NCBI GenBank assembly: GCA_027604705.1 | Contig: JADHYV010000051.1 | Location: 1 to 64,000, forward strand | Source of the DNA: Allomyces arbusculus | Taxonomy: Eukaryota; Blastocladiomycota; Blastocladiomycetes; Blastocladiales; Blastocladiaceae | Direction of reading: 5' to 3' | Length of the DNA stretch: 64,000 nucleotides | In this document: positions 52,835 to 64,000 of the stretch, one piece after another | How the letters are laid out: the number at the start of each line of letters is the position of its first letter | Numbering within the stretch: position 1 is the first letter of the stretch | The notes under the pieces: model-generated | The model's input: only the letters and a program-made list of their open reading frames with translations | The model's database searches: none | Told to the model about the DNA's origin: nothing | Translations under genes and position numbers: made by a program

Positions 52835-55800
52835 TCAGTCCTCCAAGTCCTCACCACTCTCAGCAAATAAATCTGGTGCTGTCGCATACACCGGACTCCC
52901 CATTAACCCGCTCGCGCTCCCACGCGTCGCGAGTGCCTGCAGGTAATCAAACTCGCCCGACTCGCGGCACATGTGATGGAACACACCGTCTTGATTCCTC
53001 AGGAGCTCGGCCGGCGTGCCAAATTCGACGACACGGCCACGGTCCAGGACCAGCACCTTGTCAAAGTCGGCAATCGTGCGCAGCCGGTGGGCAATGCACA
53101 GGATCGTCGCGTTGGATAGGGCGGTGCCGCGAATCGTGCGCTGGATCTTGGCATCGAGATCGTTGGACACGTTGGCCGTCGACTCGTCTAGAATCACCAC
53201 TTTCGACTGCCGGACCAGTGCACGCGCGAGCGACAAGAGTTGGCGCTGCCCTACACTCAGATTCTTGCCGCCAGCATCAATCTTGGATTCGAGCGTCCAT
53301 GTTGCTGTCACAGCGGCGGCCGAGGGCAGGTCAGGGTTCAGCGGCGCGTCGTTGTCAGATGCAGCGGTCGAGTCCGAGGCGGGCAAGGTGGACTCGAAGA
53401 AATACACCCTCTCGAGCGCAGTCCAGCAAATTGTGTCGTCAAACTCGCCGAATACATCGAGATTGGACCGCAGCGTGCCCTCGAACAGGACCGGATCCTG
53501 TGGGACTATGGTGACGCGTGACCGCAGAGTTGCAAGGTCCAGGTCGCTCGTGCATAAACCGTCAATTTCGACAAACCCGCCTCTCGGCTCAATCATGCGC
53601 AGGAGCGCGAGGGCCAGGCTCGACTTGCCTGCTCCGGTTCGACCAACGACGCCGCACTTTTCGCGCGGCCACAGCGTAAACGACACGTCCTGCAAGACCG
53701 GAGTTGCCGCCGACGGGTACTGAACAACGAGGTCCGTGACCTTGATCGCGCCGTCCGTGGGCCACTCATCGGGAGCTGGCGTCGTCCCACCGCTAGATTC
53801 GCCCTCGAGATCCGAGTACTCGAGAATGCGCTCGACCGAGTTCATGTTCATTTCCATGAGTGAGAGCCAGTAGACGAAACGGCTGCACGCGTCGGAAATC
53901 GTCATCGACCAGGTCATGGCCAAGCCTGCAAATCCGGCAGAAATGTTACCCTGGATCAGGATCAGGATTCCGCATGCCATGACTGTCACATTGGACAAGA
54001 AATCGAGCCGGATTGCCAACCACGCGCTCGACACCCATAGCCACCAAGACGCGCGATTGTGCGTATCCATGGCCGCGTGCGCGCACGCCGTGAACGCGGG
54101 CTCTTCGCGAAACGCGCGAATCACAGTCGTGCCCGCGCCGGTTTCCTGAAACCCAGAGAAAATGGGAGACCGCGTCACCGACTCGAGCCGCTTGATTTCG
54201 CGGCTTGATGCGAGGTACGTGCGTGCCACGGACCCGAACATGACCAGGACCGGGATCATGGCCACGATAAACAGCGGCGCAATGGAGGCGACGACGCCGA
54301 GCGTGATCAGCACCGACACTGTCGCGTAGGCCGTGAACGTGATGGTAGGAATAAGGTCGCGGTCGACGGTTTGGATATCTTTGAACCGATTCAGTACCCG
54401 GCCGACCGGCGTCGAGTCAAACCAGGTCATGGGCGCGCCAAGAATGGATTGGAGCAGCATGTCGTGCAGCTTGCGGGACGCAGTCATGGACCGGAACATC
54501 TCGAGCACGTTGAAGGCGTTCTGGACAAAAATGTTGGCGAGGCACAGGCCCATGTACCCGAGCAGAAAGTAGCTGACATCGACCGCTGAGGTCGATGCCG
54601 ACTGGGCATCAGGTCGCGGCGGTGCCGAGTAAGTTTGCGCCCACCGCTCGATCCACCACTGCTGCGCAAGGTCGAGAAACTGCGGAATGGCCATGGTGCC
54701 GAGCAGCAGCACCCAGCGCCAAATCCCGCCCGAGTGCCGCACGTACGTCGCGTAGACGCCCCATGCGACGGATCCTTGAGCGCGCTCCTCGTCATGGATC
54801 AGCTTGTGTGTCCCAATTACCGGCTGCGTGTCGCTACTCTTGGCCTCGTCGTCATCCTGCGCGGGAATAGCCAGGTTCTTGACCGATGGCACGGCCGTGA
54901 TTTCGAGCGACGCGACCGACGGCGCACGCGTCAGCGTCATTGGTGTCGCATAGTCGGTTAAAAGATTCGCGTCGTCGTGAAAAGCTGCATCGCCGAGTTG
55001 CGCTGCAAGCGCAGCAATCGATTCGGCTTCGGCCTCGACGCGGCCGTCCTTGAGATAAATGAGATGATCGGCCCATGCCGCGACCAAGCCAACATTGTGC
55101 GTGACGAGAATGCGCGTGCGCCCGGCCAGCTCGCCGAGAATGCAGTGTGAGAGTAAATGCGCCGCCGTTGGTGCGTCAACGGCCGACAAGATGTCGTCAA
55201 GCACGACCACGTCCGTGTCCGCGTAGCAAGCACGCGCCAGTGACAGACGAGACTTTTGGCCACCCGACAGAGCCACACCCTTTTCGCCGATCTGCGTGTT
55301 CTCGCCAGCCTCGAGGACCAAAAGATCGTGCTCGAGCGCACACGCCTCGATGACGCGCTGGTACCGCTTGCGGTCCTCGACGGCGCCGAACAGAACGTTC
55401 GTTTTGACCGTGGCGTTGAGCAGCCACGACTGTTGCGGGACGTAGGCGACGCGCGTATGTGGCATGAACACTTGGCCGCGCTCGAGGACAAGCTCGCCGA
55501 GGAGCGCGTGCAACAGCATGGTCTTGCCGCTGCCGGTCGCGCCCAGGATCACCGTGAGCTTGCCGCGCGGAATCGACAAGTTGATGTTCTTGAGCTGAAA
55601 CTGGGTTGATTGTGTGGCGACGACGGCCAAGTCGGCCTTGCTTGTTGCCGTGATGGTGGCAAGGGTGGAAGACGACATGAACGACGGCGACAGAAGCGTG
55701 GTCAGGTTCTTTTCGTCCTTGAGCCCGCCAGACGAAACGTCTGCGACAGTGTCGGGGGTCGCCGATGGCGGCGTGGACCACGACAGCGTTGCATTTATCG

Positions 55801-57845
55801 CGCCAATGTAAATGCCGCTCAACTCCTTTTGGTCGACGACTGGACCACACTGCGACGTCATTGCGTCGGACGTGTCAATCGTGTAGTTCGATACGTCGGT
55901 GCCGCCAAGATACGCGTGCAAACGCTGCACCGACACTTTCGTCTCAAGGAACCGAATCGCCAAATCGGGCAAGTCCCACATGGGCGTGCGCAGCGTGTTG
56001 AATAGCGAAATGCACGAGAAGACGGTGGTCGCGTCGAGGTCATGGCCGGCGATGCGCGTGTAGGCAACAAACGTCAGGAACGTGACGAGAATCTCGCCAG
56101 CGTGGTATAGAACATGGATTGCGCACATGGTCAGCCAGTAGCGCCGGAGTGCGTGCATTTCCAGGTCGCGCAGCGCGTGCAGCGCCGCGGCAAACGGGCG
56201 CTCCCACGCAAAGTACTTAATGACGCGAATACCCTGCAAAACCTCTTCCGTCTTCTTGACGCGCACGTCGGTCGTGGCCATGAGCCGAGTCTGGAGGTTC
56301 TCGACAAGCCGCCCCGTCCACCACTGCAACACGAGCATGAACACCATGACGCCAACGCCCACCATGACCGACCAACCGACGACGGCGTACAATCCAGCAA
56401 CGGCAATGAAGATTTGCAGCGGCGTCGTGACGAGGGACTGCACGGTGGCAAAGTACTCGACAATGCGGGCCACATCAGCACCAATCAAGACATTGATGTC
56501 CTGCTTTTCCTCGCCGATGGCCAGTTTCGGGTTGAGCGTCAGCAACTTTTGGTAGAGGAGCGCCGTCAGGGTCGCTCGCAATTGGGTACCGACGCGCCGG
56601 CCCACAAACGATCCTTGCCCTTGGAATACCGACGTCAACAACGAGCCCACAAACAGGCCCACCAGGTACAAGTACGGCTCTAATGCACTTGCACGGACGG
56701 CGCCGCTGTTGTCGCGCTCGAGGAACGCGAGCAGCCGGTTAAGATAAAATGGGCCACAAAACTTCGTGACTGCGCCGAGCACGCTGAACACGATTTGAAT
56801 TGCGAATAAATGACGCAGTACGAGCAACGCGGCCACGATCACGGACCGCCCCTGCCGCGCATGCCGATGATACGATTCCAGTACAACGGCCGACGTGTCC
56901 TCACCAACAAGATCCCACAGGTCCCCGAGCTGCAGTGCATGCCGCGACCCGCGGTGCATGAGCGGCGTGAGCCAAGAAAAAGTGGCCCGCTGCCAGAGCG
57001 AGGCAAACGGTTCGAGTGAGGGCGTGAGCTTGTTGTCCGAGGACGCAGCGAGAATGGCATTTTGCGCAAGTGTTGTTGCATGGTGGTACACGAGCACGCA
57101 GGCAATAAAAATTGCCACGGCCAGCGATGACTGGACAATCGGGAGAGCATGGCCCGTCGAAATGCCTGTAACACCCACGAGTGACGACCGAAGGTAAACC
57201 AGGAAGCACATGGCGTCAACAGCGGTGACCACAACAATTTGGAACGAGCGCGACGGCGGGACGCGCGCCATGGTCACGGCAAGAACCGTCGAAAAGAGCG
57301 CGTGCACGATTTGCCAAGTCATGGCCAAAAGCGGCACACCAGGAATCGCCGCGCCGTACGCCAGCGACGCAGTAAACACAACGGCCACAATCAACTGGGC
57401 ACAGCGATGGAGCGACAATGTCCACGGAGAAATCGTGCGCAGCCGGGCGAGACTGCCCACCGACCAGGTGCGTGACTGGAGCACATCCTTGACAGACTCG
57501 GCGCCGTCGCAGTTCAGGCCATCCAGCGTCTCGTCGCTCAGGATCGAAGCCTTCTTGAGGTTCGAATCGCGCGGCGATTCACTGGTGGCGGGCCGACGTG
57601 ACCAGCAATGCGATAGACAGCACAGTACAGCCGTCGCGATCGGAAGCGCCGTCAAGACAATCCACGCGAGAAAGCACGACCCAACGACTTGCGTATCTTG
57701 AGAGAGACCAAGAGCAAACTACAGTACGTAACGACCAACACGAGGAAATGAGTCTTCGCTCTATTGTTCTGTGATCAGCGAAGGCTCATTCAAGCGTACT
57801 TACCCAGTTCCCGGATGGACAGAGCTCACGTATGAAATCGTTCAT
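52835..57845 (-). CDS. ABCC (MRP-type) ABC transporter
   Basis: Two exons, 57845-57804 (MNDFIRELCPSGNW) and 57718-52835, giving 1641 residues, a full-length ABCC. An N-terminal TMD0-like region of about six helices comes first, then TMD1, NBD1, TMD2 and NBD2. NBD1: Walker A GATGSGKT, signature LSGGQKSR, Walker B VVVLDDILSAVD (Asp in place of the catalytic Glu, as in most ABCC NBD1s). NBD2: GRTGAGKSS, LSVGQRQLLSLARAL, VVILDESTANVS (Glu present). Relatives such as Ycf1 and MRP1 export glutathione conjugates, metals or drugs at the vacuole or plasma membrane. The intron is TGG|GTAAGT to CTGTAG. NBD2 motifs are intact; ATPase activity is expected. Confidence 0.95.
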
Positions 57846-58594
57846 GATCGTCGCGAGCCGTGTCTTTGGCCAGATTCGCGTCTCGGCAATGGATCGCTCC
57901 GATGGATAGCCCGCAGCGACAAAGAGGCCGATCTGGTGGTACCGAGTATTGTTCGTGCTGGCGCTCAACGTAAGTTGATGATGGTGTTGAAGACAACTCA
58001 AACTTTCTGCTCACAACGTAAATTGGACATTCGAATTCGAAGAGATTCACGGTGATGCGGGCACGCAGAGAAAGCGTTTCGATGTGGTTGGAAGACATTC
58101 TCGACCCTGGCTGACGCTTGCAAACTGTCAGCGCTACGCGTCTGCGTTGCCGTCGGTGGTGAAAAGCGAACTGGGCCATATTCGCCCAACCAGCAAAGCG
58201 TTCCAAATAGCTGCCGGTCTCGTGTTTGGCTTTGATACGGCCCATTTCGCAATCAAACCTAGTCAAGTCAGTGCACTGTTGGGTCGCGCTCTTTCAGTGT
58301 GTTTTCGCAGCCAAGAGATTTTTTGGGCGCGAAACGGTCGACATGCAACATCATCATGAGGTGCAGGGTCTGGAAAGAGTGGTGCAAGCAGGGGTGAGAA
58401 ATGAGGTGGGGCGCGGTGATGGCAACGGAGGAGCTTGTGAAAAGCAAGTTTGCAACAGGTCAGCTCGATCCACCTGACTGTGTCAACATGATCACTGCCT
58501 GCAATTGCCAAACCACCACAGTGATCGGTATGAACAGCAATCTCAGCAATCTCAATCAAGAGTGCCGCGATAGAGCGCGGTATTCAGCACCAGC
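57846..58594. other. Divergent promoter of ABCC transporter and URB1
   Basis: 750 bp between divergent starts, of ordinary to low GC. Frames on both strands lack homology. No clear TATA. Confidence 0.4.
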
Positions 58595-61500
58595 ATGGAT
58601 CAACCATCAGCAGAAATGTTCAAGGCGTGGCAGGATGTCGGCAGCGCGCTGGAATCCGACAACATGGAGGTGTTGACGATGGGTGGGTATGCGTCGCTGC
58701 TCCATTGCGGCCTGCACGCGTCAGGGACCCCTCCAGCAATCATATCCTGATCCAAGAACTCGCCATGTTGGTTAATACACAGGCTGCCGTGCGGTCAAGG
58801 CCCACCTACGGTTGCTCTTCCACACTGACGAGAGCGTACGCGAGGCCGCGCAACGCGTGATCGTCGACTACATTGAGAATGTGCCTGATCAGCGGCATAT
58901 TTGGTCAGCTCTGCAGTGGAGTCTGGTGCGCTTGCAGTCCAACTCTTCCCCTCGTTCGTACCACTGTCCTGATGCCAATCCATTTTGTCCATGTGCTAGT
59001 CACACCGCGCCCTGCTCGCCACGGTTCTCGACATCATTGGCCTCTTTCTCGCAGCCCCGATCCCGCTGCCGACGCACCGCTTGCCCATGTTTCGGCGTCT
59101 TTTGCGCGACCACCAGCAGGTGCTGCTCAGCACGCTCCTCGCCAACAAATACGCGGGCACTGTCATCAGCACCGTGCGCACGCTCACCCAGGCGGTTCGA
59201 TGCGGGCTCGTGCAAGATCTCGTCGATACCGAGCTGTTCCGTGCCTACCCGAACCTCGCGTTTCAGCCGAGGCAGGAAAAATCGGTCGAGACTGGCCCCG
59301 ACGACGACAAGAAGCGCACGACCGTGCGGTCTACCTACTTGCAGTTTGTCTCGGCCCTGCTCCGCTCTGATTCAGCCACGAGGAAACGCGTTTTGGACTC
59401 GCGCGATTTCATTGGGCCGATTGTCAAGGGGTTCGAAAAGGATTTGCCCGAGGTGCGTTTGATTTCTCGAACTTGAATTGTGCAGCGAGCCCAGATCAAA
59501 TCCAATTCTTCTCTCACCTAGAGCGTCACCGACGTCTTGAGCGCGCTCAAGGTGCTGCTCGACGACCACAAAGTCCCGCGCACGCCCAAAGTGGCTGTAT
59601 TTAACTCGTTTGTGCTTGACAGCATTCGGCGACTTTACAATGTCCCAACGCACCGCGAGATTGCGCACGAGTTTCTCATCGAGCTGTGCACCGTCCCCGG
59701 TCGCGGTCTTTGCTTCAAGGAGTTTGGCCTCTACGCACCGCCGAGCCACAAGATGGCTAACCGCATCTTGAGCTTCCTCGTCCTGAAGCTCGAGCTGACC
59801 GACGAGCTTCAGTTTGACCTCTTGGTCCGCATTCTCGCGAGCTGCCCGGAGCTTGTGCCGCATTTCATGGCCAAGGCGACCATGACACTCGATCCGCGCC
59901 CGTCGTCGCGGTGGATGACCAACATGCGGCTCACGAGCACCTTGATTTCGCACTCGCTCCCGTCGCTCTTGGATCCGGCGCACCCGGACGTCGAAATCTA
60001 CCCACAGGACCCGCCGACGATCGCGTCATTGCTCGCCCATGTCGCACCGTCGCCACCCGTTACGCGCGCCAATCTGACGCGCGGTCTCAACTTGACGTCG
60101 CCGATTGTGCTTTTCTTCACGATGCAGCTGCTCGTGGCCATGCTCGAAAAGCTCGAGGGGACGCTGCTTGCCCTGGAAAAGGCGGCGGCGTGGTGGATTG
60201 GGCGCGACACTGACGTGCATGAACGATGGGTGCAAATGCGCGCGACGGTCGTGACGCAGTTTGCAAAGATTTTGCCCGATTTCGCCACGATCCAGAAATG
60301 CCTCATCAACGCCCTGACCCACCTCGAGGCCGGTAAGTACGACTTGTCGACTATTACCGACCCGGCGCTCAAGGACCTTGAGGCGCGCGAGGACGTGCAG
60401 CCGTCCATGGTCTACCTGTGCGCATTGCGCGTGATCAAGTTGCATAGCGCGCTCCTGCCGGACCTGACGCCGCCGTTCGACTCGAGCAAGCTGCTTGCGC
60501 CGCTGCCACCGCTCGACCTCGTTCCGGAGCTCCTGTCGCTGCTCATTGTCATTCCGCCGAATCTCTCGCCCAAGAGTCTCTCAACGCTGATCAAAGTCCA
60601 TGCAACGGGCGAGTTTTCCGATTTGTCGACGGCGTTGCTAACCAAGTTGCTCCAGTCGTCCGCCGTCTTTGCGGCCTGTCCCGACGAAGTGCGCTGGTGG
60701 CTCATGGCTTTCCCGGCGAGCGTCGATGTGATCGTGTTTGTGACCAACTTGTTTGGTATGGCGTCGCAGCGCGTTTACGCATTACTCGATGTCGTGGCCA
60801 AATGCGCCGAGGCCGATGTGGAGCTGACGGTCGAGACGCCGTTCAGCCCGATGCTCGTGGCACTCGTTTCACAGCTGTCTGCTGCGATCAAGGATGGCGA
60901 CAGAGCCATGTCGGACGAGATTCGGAGCTATGCCCTGCGGGTCCTGGGCCGCGTGCGCGACGTTCAAGTGAGCCCGGCGCCCTTGGCACGACTCCTTGAA
61001 ACGTACCCGATTGGCACCACCGACTTGCCCGACGAGTCAGCCGAAAATCCGCTTCTCGCCCTTGGTCGTGCGCTCCAGTCGCTTCCGCAAGCAGCAGCCG
61101 ATTCCGTGGACACGGTCATTGATCAAGTCGACACAATTCTTGCCACGCTTGTTGACGCGCAGCACCTCCGCGCCTGTGTCTTGACAGCGATCCAGCACCC
61201 GGCGATCCGACGGTTGGTCGACCAGTGCCCCGAGCAGATTGTTCAGCTGCTGACGCGCTACGCTCTGCCTTTGACCAGCAGTACTGACCGCGGCGACGCT
61301 ACGCTTGCCGACGCGCAGCGTGGGCTGCTCGCCGTGCTCCGCACGGCCCTGCACGACGCACCCAGCGATCAACTCTGCCGCGCCATCACTCTGGCCTACC
61401 AGCAGCTCGGCGAACAGCTCGAACTCGACATGCCGCTCGATCACTTGACGTCGGCACAGTGGCTGCTATTGATGCCCGTCCTCGCGCGTGTGCCGGACCC

Positions 61501-64000
61501 GGTCTACGGCCACCTGTTTGCAACGACCGTCGTCGACGAGGCCGTCCTCGACTTGATGCTCGGCGCGCTCGCGCCGCAGTTCCCGATCCCAGGTGTGGGC
61601 TCGCTGGCATTGCGGCCGAGCGCTGCAGCCGTGACCATGGAGCACATTCCGGCCTCTTGCATCCCGACGATTCTCGCCGCGGACCTCGACGCGACCGTGT
61701 CCAGTCGTGTCGAAACCGTGCTCGCCATTCTTGCCGCATACTCTACCCGCCACCACGCGCAACTGCTGGAGCAGGTCCACGCTCACGTTACGAACGGCAT
61801 CCTGGCTGATATGCCGTTCCGCGCGCTTGTGCGGGCGTCGGTCACGCTCACGTTGAACCGCACGATCGAGTGGGCCGTGCACGTGCCGCGCGACGCAGTC
61901 CTGCGTCTTGCTCGGTCGTTCCCGTACCACTTGCACTCGGACGACCTCAGGGTCGCGCTGGTCGTGCGTGAGGCCCAGCTCGTCGGTGACGCTGTGTTCC
62001 CCGACTCGGGCTTGCCGCTGTCGAGCGTCGTCGTGGGCTGGCGGTCGTGCCAGTCCGCCGAAGACCAAGTCGAGTTTCTGGCAATTGCCGTCGAGCACGT
62101 GGCCCAGGCCGAGCCCGAGCACATTTCGGCCGACGCGCTGCAGTTCCTGGCGTCGGTGGTCCCGTCAACCGACGAGTCGCAGATCACAATTGCAGACGGC
62201 GAAAAGCTAGCGGTCACGTTACTCGCGGTTGGGTCGGAGCCGGCATACAAGCTCTTCAAGGCCCTCGTCCCGCACGTGCTGCTGCAGCAGACGCCCTCCA
62301 AGACGGCCAAGCTGTTGCAGGCCCTGTTTGATCACCTCGTCGAAGGTGAAGACGACGAAGACGAAGATAACCCGGCCCGGACAGCGGTCGAGCAGGTGCA
62401 CGTGCTGCGGCTGATTCTCGACGCCATGATGTCGTCGCCGGCCAAGCTGTGCAAGCAAGACTACCTCCTCGTGTTGATTAAGCTTTACAAGGCGACGCTG
62501 CACCCGCGCGACCTGGTCATTTTCGCCATTTTCTATTTGTACGAGACGCAAGCGCAAACGCATCTCGGGCGGTACCTGTTGTTCTGGGGCCAGTCGACCA
62601 AGCTTACGGCGCACCAGTCGATTCAGGACTCGATTCTCCTCGTGAACCCGGAGCACATGGCGTGGTCGATGCGGCACGTTCCGCTCGAAATGGACCTCGA
62701 GACGGTTGCGCACGACGATGAGCAGCTCGACCCGATGATTGCTGCACTGACCGACAACCAGTCGTTCCCGTATGACCCGCGGTTCTTTGTGCCACTCACG
62801 CTCAAGTACCTCGAGCAGGGTAACACGATCGATATCCGGCTACTGCTCGAGCGCAACTTGATTGGCCTCGCTGTGAGCTCTCTCGCGTCGGTCGTGCCCG
62901 ACGTGCGCCGCGCGGCACTGTTGGTCTTGGACGAGTTTTACGCGCTGATCGAGACGGCCAAGATTCCGGGCAAGATGTCTGTCGCGCTTGTTATGGACCT
63001 GCTGAAAAACCACATCACGGACCGCAGCGCGACCAACCCGACGCGTCTCCCCGCCGTGATTGCCGTGTTCCTGGCCATGGCGCTTGACGTGCTCGACCAG
63101 CCCGAAAGCGAGATTTTCGAGCCCGTGCACCAGTACCTGCTCGCCCGCCCGCTGCTGAACGCCGAATCGATCCCGCTCTTCCGCGACTTGATGTTCCGCA
63201 CAACCAAGGAGCGCCAGTGGCTGCTGCAGCTGCTGGCCGCGGGTCTGCGCGCGGGCGACGACGTGGCCATGTACCGCCACCGGCACGCGTGGGATACGCT
63301 CATGACGCTCGCCGACGCAGCGAGCACGCCGAGCTATCACCAGCGGCTCATGACACAGGTGCTGTTTGTGACGTGTGCACAGGTGGCGCGCGCTCTCAAG
63401 GACGCGGAAAAGCTCGAACGTGCGCCGATTCCCGAAAAGCAGCACGATGCCATGGAAGTGGACGGGCCCGCCGATGAGGCCGACGAGAAGGTGGACGAGT
63501 CTGCGGACGCCGCCAACAACGACAACGAGGATGACGACAAGCCCGTCGACCTCCTGTCCGGCGCTGCGCTCGGCATGCACGCGCTCGAGCCAATAGTCTT
63601 TGCGAGCGGTCTTTTGCCGTACCTGCACCATTCGATCCACCAGACGACCAAGTCGCAGGCGCACCTGACGCACCTGCTCGCGCTCGCACGGGTTCTTGGG
63701 CTCGTCGCCCAGGCCGCGCGAACCGAAATGCAGCGCGACCACGTCGCGCTGATTGCCGAGGCGATCCTGCACCACCTCTTCGCACTCGATGTGTCGCGCC
63801 GCGAACCGGATAGCGTGCGGTACTGGCTGCACGTGCTGGTCGCGATCACGCGCGTCAGTCACCGCGTGACGACGTGTGCATTGGTCGATCGCGTCGTGCG
63901 CGATATTGAGGTCGAGCATGGCACCAAGTTGGCCGCGGCCGTGGTCGCTAGCGATAAAAAGGCTGATTTCGTGGCCCGGCTCGAGGTAGCGACGCGTTGG
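58595..64000 (+). CDS. URB1: Nucleolar pre-ribosomal protein Urb1/Npa1 (partial, 3' end off window)
   Basis: Exons 58595-58682, 58783-58925, 59000-59452 and 59522 to beyond 64000, at least about 1720 residues. The start is MDQPSAEMFKAWQDVGSALE. The conserved Npa1 region is AVKAHLRLLFHTDESVREAA, SHRALLATVLDIIGLFLAAP, MFRRLLRDHQQVLLSTLLAN and TVRSTYLQFVSALLRSDSAT. It then reads RDFIGPIVKGFEKDLPE-SVT, LKVLLDDHKVPRTPKVAVFN, then TVPGRGLCFKEFG (the PGxGxxFxxxG block). The rest is alpha-helical repeat with an acidic loop at about 63.46-63.54 kb. Urb1 scaffolds early 60S assembly in the nucleolus. The second half of intron 1 (58.70-58.78 kb) could be read as a small coding exon instead; the phase allows both. 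A GGTAAGTACG inside exon 4 (near 60332) looks like a donor, but the frame reads straight through. Confidence 0.9.

Noticed and set aside
60325-60345. GGTAAGTACG inside URB1 as a splice donor
   Set aside because: The frame reads through (EAGKYDLSTITDP) without interruption and no matching acceptor in phase is needed.
62840-63919. 359-codon minus-strand frame opposite URB1
   Set aside because: Antisense shadow of a conserved, strongly codon-biased exon; no homology of its own.

Overview
The window is nuclear DNA of a GC-rich, CpG-rich, gene-dense fungus. Genes carry short spliceosomal introns (about 40-110 nt, GT/AG, often a CTGAC/CTAAC-like branch point). Fungus-type genes are present: MGM101, DUF1746/Dsc4, the DUF4246 family and isocitrate lyase. 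An animal-type myosin regulatory light chain and a canonical G-protein beta subunit fit an early-diverging, zoosporic (for example blastocladiomycete-like) lineage, but that placement is inference. All gene models below were spliced by eye; exon limits are given where phase and family conservation agreed.

Layout. 1-70: edge of an MFS sugar transporter (-). 2077-2521: small L10K/C19orf53-like basic protein (-). 3319-4574: G-beta (-). 6296-7120: GNAT acetyltransferase (+). 7519-8176: myosin regulatory light chain (-). 8695-11774: seven-exon M28 membrane protease (-). 12190-13162: a block with no CpG dinucleotide at all. 14091-15069: MGM101 (+). 15289-16663: UPF0014/FetB-like membrane protein (-). 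17390-17971: Dsc4-like DUF1746 protein (-). 18707-21106: HSL-type hydrolase (+), whose 3' end overlaps ketopantoate reductase (21003-22187, -). 22658-22993: mitochondrial ribosomal protein bL31m (+). 23144-23214: tRNA-Gly(CCC). 23664-25371: protein kinase (+).

25,400-31,970 is a lower-GC, gene-poor island with a decayed LRR gene, a decayed DUF4246 gene, a DUF4246 scrap and one four-pass membrane protein. From 31,973 the dense pattern returns: GTPBP1-like GTPase (-), Tcp11/Sok1-like protein (-), MOD5 tRNA isopentenyltransferase (-), a large low-complexity protein (+), an ankyrin protein (+) and isocitrate lyase (+). 50,650-52,650 is a second island of DUF4246 remnants, now on the minus strand. 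The window ends with a full-length ABCC transporter (-) and, divergently, the 5' two thirds or so of URB1 (+).

Functionally this is mostly housekeeping: mitochondrial DNA and translation (MGM101, bL31m), tRNA modification (MOD5), ribosome biogenesis (URB1), signalling (G-beta, kinase, Tcp11/Sok1), secretory and vacuolar membranes (M28 protease, Dsc4, ABCC), pantothenate synthesis and the glyoxylate cycle. There is no operon logic. The parts most worth a second look are the CpG-free block, the two islands of related DUF4246 remnants, the convergent coding overlap, and several genes with altered catalytic or splice motifs.
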